5,209 nucleotides of DNA from Alphaproteobacteria bacterium (GTDB taxonomy: Bacteria; Pseudomonadota; Alphaproteobacteria; Rhizobiales; Rhizobiaceae), in assembly GCA_030428345.1 (NCBI GenBank), contig JAUIBM010000267.1:1-5209 (forward strand). The letters are read 5' to 3'. A program made the position numbers and the translations under genes. Below the pieces are notes generated by a model, which saw nothing but the letters and a program-made list of their open reading frames with translations, had not been told where the DNA came from and ran no database searches. Each line of letters opens with the position of its first letter. The first letter of the stretch is position 1. Positions 1 through 5,209 of this stretch are shown here, in pieces.

Positions 1-371
1 CTGACGTGGACGGCCGTCTCTCCGGTACCGATGGCAGCGCTCAGAAACAGCCCGGGGGTCAGGTCGGACCAGTTGGGTACGTTCAGGTAAACCCCGCGAT
101 GGCCCCAACCCAGGGCCACAAACTCCGCTCCCTCCGTACTCTGGGGAAAGTGGTCCGAGGGGAACCACTTGCGCCAGTCCCCGTAGGGCAAGGCAAGGTC
201 GGTGTGCACCCCGTTGGAGCGGACGAAGATTTTGACATCGGATCCGGTCTTAGAGGAGCCTGCGGGAACCGCTCCCAGCCCCACTGCCAGGAGCAGATAG
301 AGCATAGGGGCAAAGGCGAGGAGCCCGACTCCACGCAGGACCAAACGGCGGAGTTTGCGAGCGCGGTCCAA
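1..371 (-). CDS. DUF2459 / TIGR02117-like protein, C-terminal part missing (runs off left edge)
   Basis: About 123 codons are visible from a TTG start at 371 (alternative ATG at residue 23); the 3' end lies beyond position 1. The N-terminus is basic (MDRARKLRRLVLR), followed by a hydrophobic stretch at residues 14-36, so a signal anchor or uncleaved signal is likely, with the rest outside the cytoplasm. Family-like landmarks are RSNGVHTDLALP at 51-62, WRKWFP at 66-71, a VALGWGHRGVYL block at 85-96 and PNWSDLTPG at 99-107. These match my memory of DUF2459 (TIGR02117), an uncharacterised family of roughly 200 or more residues, so about half is present. The function is unknown. The start lies 3 nt after the stop of the upstream gene (375), suggesting translational coupling; no strong ribosome binding site is visible, which leaves the start uncertain. 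Gly codons are mostly GGG and GGA, unlike the genes right of position 1020. Confidence 0.75.
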   Translation of the reverse strand, partial: MDRARKLRRLVLRGVGLLAFAPMLYLLLAVGLGAVPAGSSKTGSDVKIFVRSNGVHTDLALPYGDWRKWFPSDHFPQSTEGAEFVALGWGHRGVYLNVPNWSDLTPGLFLSAAIGTGETAVHV

Positions 372-374
372 CTT

Positions 375-1016
375 TCAATACCGAAGCGGTTCGGGTTTCC
401 ACTGCTCCATCTGGATGCGCCACTGGTCCAAGCAGTCCCGAACCTCCCGCCACAGATTGTCGTGACTCATGTCCAGGGTTGCTTCCAGGCGGTTCGCCAG
501 GGTTTGGTAGAACGTCTCGGCTCTGGTCCCGTGCCAGTAAAGCCCGTTTCTTCGCCGGATCTCCACCATCAAATTTCCCAGAGTCTCCCTGGCCTGGGGG
601 AGTGCCTTGGAAGCCCGCACCTGAGTCAGCAGCTCGTGCACAGCCAGCAAAACGGAATAAAGCTCACTGTCGTTGACGCTGGCCAGATGAATGTTGGGGC
701 AGGCGTCCTCGGCGATGCGGTAGAGGCCCTCCAGTCCAAGGAAGAGGAACCCACCGGGGTTCTGGTGAGCTTGAACCACTTCAGCTCCGGTTCCGGCGGC
801 CAGGGCGCGGGCGACCTCCAGGGCTTGTTCGAGATTCAGGTAGGCCTTGGCCGGCACGCCCAGACTGGGCCCGATGACGTGACCGGCCACGGAACCCGCG
901 GCGAGGCGGTCGTAATCGTCTTCGGCCCAGCCGAACGCTTCTTCGGACTGGATACGTCGCGGGTCCTCGCTCTCTTCGCGGCTTCCGGCGAGCCTGCACG
1001 CACACCGGCAAGATTG
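375..1016 (-). CDS. Unrecognised protein, 5' end missing at the lepA junction
   Basis: The frame is open from the junction at about 1016 to a TGA at 375-377, giving about 213 residues. The only in-frame start codon is a GTG at 888-890 (171 aa) with no convincing ribosome binding site. The 42 residues ahead of it look like ordinary protein (acidic, for example SEEAFGWAEDDYDRL), so I think the true start was lost at the junction. The visible protein has no signal peptide and no obvious membrane helix. A first part contains AGHVIGPSLGVPAKAYLNL and a QAHQNPGGFLFLGLEGLYRI block. A helical second half has many charged and Trp/Tyr residues and ends in QWKPEPLRY. I do not recognise a family or catalytic motif. 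The close spacing to the DUF2459 gene (3 nt) suggests one transcription unit. Codon use resembles the DUF2459 gene rather than the DNA to the right. Confidence 0.6.
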   Translation of the reverse strand, partial: QSCRCACRLAGSREESEDPRRIQSEEAFGWAEDDYDRLAAGSVAGHVIGPSLGVPAKAYLNLEQALEVARALAAGTGAEVVQAHQNPGGFLFLGLEGLYRIAEDACPNIHLASVNDSELYSVLLAVHELLTQVRASKALPQARETLGNLMVEIRRRNGLYWHGTRAETFYQTLANRLEATLDMSHDNLWREVRDCLDQWRIQMEQWKPEPLRY

Positions 1017-1021
1017 CCCCC
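1010..1021. other. Junction: lepA homology stops, compositionally different DNA begins
   Basis: Read on the minus strand, LepA similarity is strong up to KEQIEEVIG (residues 94-102) and stops at about 1019. LepA would normally continue with an Asp-rich turn and the G5 motif (SAK) within about 10-20 residues; here the frame instead gives GNLAGVRAGSPEAAKRA and meets a stop at 836. A different reading frame becomes protein-like and leads into the 375 gene. The exact base of the break cannot be fixed. No inverted repeat, target duplication or transposase accompanies it. Confidence 0.75.
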
Positions 1022-1324
1022 GATGACCTCCTCGATCTGCTCCTTGATGCGGTCCGGCTCGGCGGCCGGCAGATCGACCTTGTTGAGGACGCAGACGATC
1101 TCGTGATCGTTGTCGAGCGCCTGATAGACATTGGCCAGGGTCTGCGCTTCCACGCCCTGGCTGGCGTCAACCACCAGCAGGGAGCCCTCGCAGGCCGAAA
1201 GCGAGCGCGAAACCTCATAGGCGAAGTCGACATGGCCAGGCGTGTCCATCAGGTTCGACTTGCCATGGTCGATATGGGCGACAATCGAAAAATTGCGGAT
1301 GTTTTCGCGCGGGGTAGCTGTCAT
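1019..1324 (-). pseudogene. lepA: lepA (elongation factor 4) 5' remnant with internal deletion and truncation
   Basis: LepA/EF4 is a ribosome-associated translational GTPase of about 600 residues; only 102 remain here. The ATG at 1322-1324 gives MTATPRENIRNFSIVAHIDH, a typical LepA N-terminus. Present are G1 (AHIDHGKS, 16-23), G3 (DTPGH, 27-31), the YEVSRSLSACEG and VVDASQGVEAQTLANVY blocks, and G4 (NKVD, 81-84). Ser23 is followed directly by NLMDTPGHVDF. In E. coli LepA, as I recall it, 55 residues lie between these points, including the RERGIT (G2/switch I) segment, so about 165 nt are missing in frame near 1253-1258. The protein then loses LepA similarity after residue 102, before G5, and domains II to the C-terminal domain are absent. 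It cannot be a working GTPase. The frame runs 60 further codons to a stop at 836 through unrelated DNA. Both lesions are unusual for a conserved housekeeping gene, so a chimeric assembly is a serious alternative to a true pseudogene. Confidence 0.88.
1253..1258 (-). other. lepA: In-frame deletion point within lepA
   Basis: Codons 23 and 24 (TCG at 1256-1258, AAC at 1253-1255 on the minus strand) join the P-loop Ser directly to the residue that normally precedes the G3 block. The missing piece corresponds to about 55 residues of LepA, including switch I. The reading frame is kept exactly. Confidence 0.75.
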
Positions 1325-1443
1325 GGGCGCGATTTAGCAGGACCTGCAAAAAGGGCAAGACCGATAACGCGGTGGAAGGTCCCTCTTGCGCGTCGAACCT
1401 CCACCGGCAATGCTGCCGCAGCGGAACCAGGAGGGGGAAGGGG
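1325..1443. other. Divergent intergenic region between lepA remnant and DUF4239 gene
   Basis: These 119 bp separate two divergent starts and should hold both promoters. I see no convincing -35/-10 pair. A short dyad, GCAGGACCTGC at 1337-1347, lies 13 nt upstream of the lepA start, and a T-run (minus strand) sits beside it on its upstream side; it does not form a terminator in either direction. AGGAGG at 1429-1434 is the DUF4239 ribosome binding site. Confidence 0.5.
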
Positions 1444-2217
1444 ATGCTCGGCACGATTCTGATCACGATCGCGTTTGTGGCCGGCACGGTGGCGCTTGCC
1501 TTGGCGAGCTATTTCGGCATGCGCGCCCTTGTGAACAGCGATGTCGGGAGCGATTCGCGCGATCTGGCCGGTTCGGTCATCTTCCGTGTCTCGGCGCTGC
1601 ACGGCCTGATCCTGGCGCTGGTCTTCGCCCAGGAAATGGTCGGCTACCAGAAGCTGGAGATCTATTCTGTCGAGGAGGCCACGGCGATCGCCGACCTCTA
1701 TAACGACATTTCCCGCTACGGGGCGCCCGCGCGCGTCGAGGTTCAGCAGGCGTTGACGGATTATGTGCGCGTCGTCGTCGACGAGGAATGGGCGCTGCTC
1801 GGCGCCGAAAAGCGGCTTACGTCCAAGGGCTGGCAATTGCGCGAGAAGATCTACCTCGCCATCCTCGATCTGGAGCCCACGACGCCCAGGCAAACCGACC
1901 TGCGCCGGCACATGGTCGAAAAGGCGCAGAAGATCGCGGAACTGCGCCAGGATCGCGAGAACATGGCGCTGCATCCGGTCAGCATGATGTTCTGGTGCGC
2001 GGCCGTGCTGGGCGTCGTGCTGGTGACGATTCCCTATTTCATCTTCGCGCCGACACCGCTCAATGTCGCCTTGCTGGGGGTCTATGGCGCCTTCACGGGT
2101 GTCGTCATGCTGTTCATCTACGCGTTTTCCAATCCCTATTCGCCGCCCGGCGACGTGCGCCCCGCCGCCTTCGAGCGCCTGCTGGAGACCGAGATCGGGC
2201 AGCCGCCCATACCCTGA
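1444..2217 (+). CDS. DUF4239-like integral membrane protein
   Basis: The ATG at 1444 is chosen because AGGAGG (1429-1434) lies 9 nt upstream and the product then begins directly with a membrane helix; the longer frame from 1372 would add a non-protein-like leader. The product is 257 residues. Predicted helices lie at about 3-24, 42-64, 180-201 and 206-228, leaving a charged, mostly helical domain of about 115 residues between helices 2 and 3. The segment EEATAIADLYN (77-87) after helix 2 and the FSNPYSPPGDVRP tail (228-240) fit DUF4239, a family of inner-membrane proteins of unknown function that I recall as distantly bestrophin-like. No catalytic motif is visible. The gene is divergent from lepA and converges on the CYTH-CHAD gene with only 11 nt between the stops, so there is no room for a simple intrinsic terminator. 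Codon use is typical of the right part of the window (10 of 16 glycines GGC). The family call is fairly likely; a channel function would be speculation. Confidence 0.8.
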   Translation: MLGTILITIAFVAGTVALALASYFGMRALVNSDVGSDSRDLAGSVIFRVSALHGLILALVFAQEMVGYQKLEIYSVEEATAIADLYNDISRYGAPARVEVQQALTDYVRVVVDEEWALLGAEKRLTSKGWQLREKIYLAILDLEPTTPRQTDLRRHMVEKAQKIAELRQDRENMALHPVSMMFWCAAVLGVVLVTIPYFIFAPTPLNVALLGVYGAFTGVVMLFIYAFSNPYSPPGDVRPAAFERLLETEIGQPPIP

Positions 2218-2228
2218 TCGTCAAGCCT

Positions 2229-3707
2229 TTACCGCCAGAACGGGCGGGCGGAGGCAAATTCGCGCCACGCGGCGACAAGTTCGTCCTCACAGGCCAGCAG
2301 GGCATGGCCGTACCATCCGCGCACCAGCGCCGCGCCATGCGCGGCCGCGCCGTCCCCGCCCGCGATTTCGGCGGCCAGCACCTGCGCCACATGCGCGTCG
2401 TTCGCAGCGCCCATGTCGTCCTGAAGGCGGGCGAGCCGCCGGCTCCATCGCGCCGCTTCCTTGGCCTCGAACAGATCCTGGAAGAAATCGCAGGCATAGC
2501 GCAGCTTCTTCACCGCGATGCGGACGCGGTGGCGCTTCGGCCATGACAGCTTCGCGAAGCGCTTGCCGCGCGTCAGCACTCTTGCGTGGCGGCGCTCGAT
2601 CACCCGCGCGGCCGCGGGCTTCAACTGCTGCTCGCCGCCGCGCGCCAGGATCGCGCCCGAATGCGCCAACCCCAGCATGTCGATGAGCAGGCGAGCGCAT
2701 TCCGGGCCGGCCGCCAATTGGCGCGCATCGTCCTGGGCGCGGCTGCGGCGCGCCTGCGCCGCCCGCATCAACCCGGCCAGCGCGGCGTCATCGCCCAGCC
2801 CTGACAGAACCGGCGGCAGCGTCTGCGTCACGAACACGTCGAGGTCGCGCGCCGGCCCCAGATGCGAGAGCGCCGACTTTGCAGCCGCGTCGAGCGCCAG
2901 GGCGGCCGGGTTGAGTGACTCGCGGAAAAGGCCGAGCCCGGATCGCATCCGGCGCAGCGCCACCCGCATCTGGTGCACGCCCTCGGGAGCCGGGCCGTCG
3001 CGCACGCAAGCCAGATTGGCGGCGAGATGGCTCGCGCCCGAGGCGATGATCGCCGCGAGCGCCTGGTCGAGCGTCGAATCGGGGCGGAGCGCGATCCTGC
3101 CGCTGCGCGCTGCAACGGCCATCCCGCCATTGGCCAGGTCCCGACCGCGCCGCGCCTTCGACTGCGATTCGAACCGAAGATCGCGGCCTTCGAGCATCTC
3201 GCCGACGAATCTCAGCAATGCGCCGGCATCGCCCGACTTGAGTTCGAATTCGAGTTCGCAAACCGGCGCCTCGCGATCCCCGGCGACGAGGCGTCCTTCA
3301 TCCAGCGCCAGTTCGATGCTCACTCCATGCGCCTCGACAAGCCGGGTGCGCCGCGCAATCTCGCTGGCAAAGCGGCAGGTGAGGCCACCCGACGCCAGTT
3401 TCGATACCTCGCGCCGGGGCGCGTCATAGGGCAGAAGCGCGATGTCGACGTCCGGCGCTTCCAGCGGGGTCGTCCACTCGCCGCGCCGGATCGGGTCGGC
3501 GAAATCGCGTTTCAGCGTCAGTTCCTGTCCGCGCCGCATCTGCCGGACCCGCAACGTGTAACCCTTGCGCCAAAGGGCGTCGTCCGGCGTATCGTAATAG
3601 CGGGACACGAGCCTGGCCGATTTTCCGCGACCGGCCCCGGCCGCGGCAAAGACGGCCGCCAGTTCGGCGCGCCGGCCGGCCAGCTTGATCTCGATTTCCT
3701 CGCCCAT
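2229..3707 (-). CDS. CYTH-CHAD domain protein (predicted inorganic triphosphatase)
   Basis: The intact 492-residue protein starts at an ATG (3705-3707) preceded by AAGGAAAGG at 3715-3723. Residues 1 to about 200 form a CYTH (triphosphate tunnel metalloenzyme) domain. The signature ExExK is EIEIK (4-8), followed by SRYYDTPDDAL (35-45), TLRVR (51-55), LTLKR (63-67), IELALDEG (131-138), CELEFELKSGD (150-160) and SKARRG (183-188); these basic and acidic strands bind triphosphate and metal. Residues 206 to about 485 form a CHAD domain, an alpha-helical His- and basic-rich module known to target polyphosphate. Visible CHAD blocks are VHQMRVALRRMRS (244-256), LGPARDLDVF (283-292), KRHRVRIAVKKLRYACDFF (391-409) and DDMGAANDAHVAQ (430-442). 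The layout matches E. coli YgiF, an inorganic triphosphatase (PPPi to PPi plus Pi), so a cytoplasmic triphosphatase or polyphosphate-linked role is inferred; substrate is not proven. No signal peptide is present. It is divergent from sulP and shares the 173-bp regulatory gap. Confidence 0.93.
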   Translation of the reverse strand: MGEEIEIKLAGRRAELAAVFAAAGAGRGKSARLVSRYYDTPDDALWRKGYTLRVRQMRRGQELTLKRDFADPIRRGEWTTPLEAPDVDIALLPYDAPRREVSKLASGGLTCRFASEIARRTRLVEAHGVSIELALDEGRLVAGDREAPVCELEFELKSGDAGALLRFVGEMLEGRDLRFESQSKARRGRDLANGGMAVAARSGRIALRPDSTLDQALAAIIASGASHLAANLACVRDGPAPEGVHQMRVALRRMRSGLGLFRESLNPAALALDAAAKSALSHLGPARDLDVFVTQTLPPVLSGLGDDAALAGLMRAAQARRSRAQDDARQLAAGPECARLLIDMLGLAHSGAILARGGEQQLKPAAARVIERRHARVLTRGKRFAKLSWPKRHRVRIAVKKLRYACDFFQDLFEAKEAARWSRRLARLQDDMGAANDAHVAQVLAAEIAGGDGAAAHGAALVRGWYGHALLACEDELVAAWREFASARPFWR

Positions 3708-3765
3708 GGCGCAGCCTTTCCTTGCCGCTCAAGCCTAACCCATCCGGCCATGGGGGCATACTATC

Positions 3766-3779
3766 GCGGAACGTTCCGC
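3766..3779. promoter_or_regulatory. Perfect 14-bp palindrome, candidate operator
   Basis: GCGGAACGTTCCGC is a perfect inverted repeat. With one mismatched pair it extends to 20 nt (3763-3782). It lies 58 nt upstream of the CYTH-CHAD start and 101 nt upstream of the sulP start, inside their divergent intergenic gap, where a dimeric regulator could act on either gene. I do not recognise the motif as a known operator. There is no T-run after it on either strand, so it is not an intrinsic terminator. Confidence 0.4.
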
Positions 3780-3822
3780 AATTTGAATGCCACCGGCCCC
3801 TTCTGCTGCGTCAATTGGCGAT

Positions 3823-3851
3823 TTCCTACGGGGGGCGCGGTCTGTCATAAT
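3823..3851 (+). promoter_or_regulatory. Possible sulP promoter (good -10, weak -35)
   Basis: CATAAT at 3846-3851 matches five of six bases of the -10 consensus and would start transcription about 20-25 nt ahead of the sulP ATG. The hexamer 17 nt upstream (TTCCTA, 3823-3828) is a poor -35. Such a promoter would need an activator or a different sigma factor. The downstream GGAG at 3871-3874 is the sulP ribosome binding site. Confidence 0.25.
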
Positions 3852-3880
3852 GACGCGGGGAAAGAATTTCGGAGCATTTC

Positions 3881-5209
3881 ATGTCGTCGCTTGCGCCTGT
3901 CGGGTCCGCCACAAGTTTTGCCGACCTGTTCACGCCAAAACTCGTGACCGTGCTGCGCGAGGGCTACGGCCTCAAGCATTTGCAGACCGACGCCATTGCC
4001 GGGTTGACAGTCGCCATCGTCGCGCTGCCGCTTTCGATGGCGATCGCAATCGCCTCGGGCGTGGGACCCGAACGCGGCCTGTACACCGCGATCATCGGCG
4101 GATTTCTCGTCTCCGCGCTCGGCGGCAGCCGCTTCCAGATCGGCGGCCCCGCCGGCGCCTTCATCGTCCTCGTCGCCGCAACCGCCGCCCGGCACGGCGT
4201 CGACGGCCTGATCCTGGCGACCTTCCTCTCCGGCATGGCGCTTACGGTCGCGGGCTATCTGCGGCTCGGCAGCTATATCAAGTTCATTCCCTATCCGGTC
4301 ACCGTCGGCTTTACCGCCGCGATCGGCGCGACGATCTTCGCCAGCCAGCTGCACGACCTGTTCGGCCTCACGCTCGACGGCCCGGAACCCGGCGCGATCG
4401 CGCAGAAACTTCAGGCGCTCTGGGCGGCGGCTCCCACCGTCAGCCCCTCGGCGGTGGGTCTCGCCGTGCTGACCATCGCCATCATCCAGGGCCTGCGCGC
4501 CACGCGGCCGGGATGGCCGGGAATGCTGATCGCGGTGGCGGCGGCGTCGCTGGTCGCCCTGGCGTTTTCGCTTCCGGTGGAGACGATCGGCACGAAATTC
4601 GGCGGCATTCCGCGCACGCTGCCCCTGCCGAGCCTGCCCGCCTTCAGTGTCGAGAAGGTGCTCGCCGTCCTGCCCGACGCGCTGTCCTTCGCACTGCTCG
4701 GCGCGATCGAATCGCTGCTCTCGGCCGTTGTCGCGGACGGGATGAGCGGTCGGCGGCATCGCTCCAATTGCGAACTGGCGGCGCAAGGCTTCGCCAATAT
4801 GGGAAGCGCGCTGTTCGGCGGCATCTGCGTCACCGGCACCATCGCGCGCACCGCGACCAATGTGCGCGCCGGCGCGCGCGGCCCGGTCTCGGGCATGCTG
4901 CATTCGCTGTTCCTGCTTGGATTCATGGCCCTCGCCGCGCCGCTCGCCGCCTATATTCCGCTCGCCGCGCTCGCCGGCGTGCTGGCGCTGGTCGCCTGGA
5001 ACATGATCGAGAAGCACGCCATCTACCAGATCTCGCGCGCCTCCAGCGGCGACGCCGTCGTGCTGGCGGCGACCTTCTTCGTCACGCTGGCGCGCGACCT
5101 CACGGAGGGAATCATCGCCGGCTTCGTCCTCGGGGCGCTTCTGTTCATCGATTCTGCTGATCCCAAGCCTAGCATGTTAAGGGACCGAGTTCGCTGCAAT
5201 TCGCTTCTA
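3881..5209 (+). CDS. SulP family (SLC26-like) anion transporter, 3' end missing
   Basis: This frame is open from the ATG at 3881 to the window edge (443 codons). GGAG at 3871-3874 lies 6 nt before the ATG and supports the start. The cytoplasmic N-terminus (about 1-35) leads into the membrane transporter domain, which spans residues 36-423 with a dozen or so hydrophobic segments. Recognisable SulP blocks are AGLTVAIVALPLSMAIAIAS (40-59), FQIGGPAGAFIVLV (85-98, the helix-3 anion-site region), KFIPYPVTVGFTAAIGA (134-150), ALLGAIESLLSAVVADGMSG (271-290), FGGICVTGTIARTATNVRAG (312-331), YIPLAALAGVL (358-368) and DLTEGIIAGFVLG (406-418). The family moves sulfate, bicarbonate, chloride or dicarboxylates across the inner membrane; the substrate cannot be read here. 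The cytoplasmic STAS domain that normally follows is absent. Residues 424-443 do not look like SulP. The true reading frame differs from two long overlapping open frames (plus 3787-5160, minus 3845-5017), which give Arg-rich or low-complexity products. Confidence 0.93.
   Translation, partial: MSSLAPVGSATSFADLFTPKLVTVLREGYGLKHLQTDAIAGLTVAIVALPLSMAIAIASGVGPERGLYTAIIGGFLVSALGGSRFQIGGPAGAFIVLVAATAARHGVDGLILATFLSGMALTVAGYLRLGSYIKFIPYPVTVGFTAAIGATIFASQLHDLFGLTLDGPEPGAIAQKLQALWAAAPTVSPSAVGLAVLTIAIIQGLRATRPGWPGMLIAVAAASLVALAFSLPVETIGTKFGGIPRTLPLPSLPAFSVEKVLAVLPDALSFALLGAIESLLSAVVADGMSGRRHRSNCELAAQGFANMGSALFGGICVTGTIARTATNVRAGARGPVSGMLHSLFLLGFMALAAPLAAYIPLAALAGVLALVAWNMIEKHAIYQISRASSGDAVVLAATFFVTLARDLTEGIIAGFVLGALLFIDSADPKPSMLRDRVRCNSLL
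5150..5209. other. Terminal 60 nt where SulP homology ends and composition changes
   Basis: SulP similarity stops after LGALLFI (residues 417-423, ending at 5149). The frame continues with DSADPKPSMLRDRVRCNSLL instead of the usual His-Arg-rich linker into the STAS domain. GC is 30 of 60 (50%), clearly below the preceding DNA. No family is recognisable on either strand. This may be a second junction or an assembly-edge artefact. Confidence 0.45.

Noticed and set aside
6..1106. Long plus-strand open frame (366 codons)
   Set aside because: It crosses the lepA junction, is antisense to the DUF2459, unknown and lepA frames, which carry recognisable or protein-like sequence, and its product shows no family features.
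1337..1347. Dyad GCAGGACCTGC with a nearby run of A
   Set aside because: A five-base stem with no downstream T-run in either direction is too weak for a terminator and common by chance in GC-rich DNA.
2549..2560. Palindrome GCTTCGCGAAGC
   Set aside because: It lies inside the CHAD coding region and is a chance dyad from GC-rich codons; nothing suggests a regulatory role.
3240..3258. Repeated GAGTTC / GAATTC pattern
   Set aside because: It encodes the alternating Glu/Leu/Phe strand (ELEFEL) of the CYTH domain, so protein constraint explains it.
3768..3792. GGAAC resembling the -35 of EcfG (general stress) promoters of alphaproteobacteria
   Set aside because: No GTT-type -10 lies 16-17 nt downstream on either strand; GGAAC is explained by the palindrome.
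2518..3947. Plus-strand open frames 2518-3429 and 2973-3947 opposite the CYTH-CHAD gene
   Set aside because: They are antisense to a complete, motif-bearing protein; the products are Ser/Arg/Ala-rich without domain features.
3845..5017. Minus-strand 390-codon open frame and plus-strand 3787-5160 frame over sulP
   Set aside because: Both are shadows of the SulP frame in high-GC DNA; the products are Arg- or Gly/Asp/Arg-rich and match no family, while the true SulP frame is unmistakable.

Overview
The window reads as a high-GC alphaproteobacterial chromosomal stretch (about 1020-5149) with DNA of a different character on its left side (1 to about 1016) and possibly at its extreme right end (about 5150-5209). 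The alphaproteobacterial guess rests on GC-rich codon use dominated by GGC, GCC, CTG and ATC, and on the style of the LepA, CYTH/CHAD and SulP proteins. No rRNA or species marker is present, so the assignment is moderate.

Left block: two minus-strand genes, 3 nt apart. One is an unrecognised protein (375 to about 1016, 5' end missing at the junction). The other is the N-terminal half of a DUF2459/TIGR02117-type protein (1-371, running off the left edge). Their codon use differs from the rest: in the DUF2459 fragment 11 of 15 glycines are GGG or GGA and only 2 are GGC.

lepA remnant: at 1019-1324, minus strand, lie the first 102 codons of a damaged lepA (elongation factor 4). It has an internal in-frame deletion of about 55 residues just after the P-loop. 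It is then cut off abruptly after about residue 102, where the left block begins. This double lesion is the most notable feature of the window. It is either a real pseudogenisation or rearrangement, or an assembly/amplification chimera; the sequence alone cannot decide.

Middle and right: divergent from lepA is a plus-strand four-helix DUF4239-like membrane protein (1444-2217). It converges on a minus-strand CYTH-CHAD protein (2229-3707), a predicted inorganic triphosphatase with a polyphosphate-associated domain. Across a 173-bp divergent intergenic region that carries a perfect 14-bp palindrome starts a plus-strand SulP anion transporter (3881 to the window edge). SulP similarity is clear to residue 423 and stops at about 5150, before the expected STAS domain.

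Functionally, the CYTH-CHAD and SulP genes could share control from their common intergenic region and both deal with inorganic anions (tri/polyphosphate; sulfate, bicarbonate or a dicarboxylate), but a shared pathway is only an inference. I found no CRISPR array, tRNA, rRNA, insertion sequence or convincing new multi-gene system.
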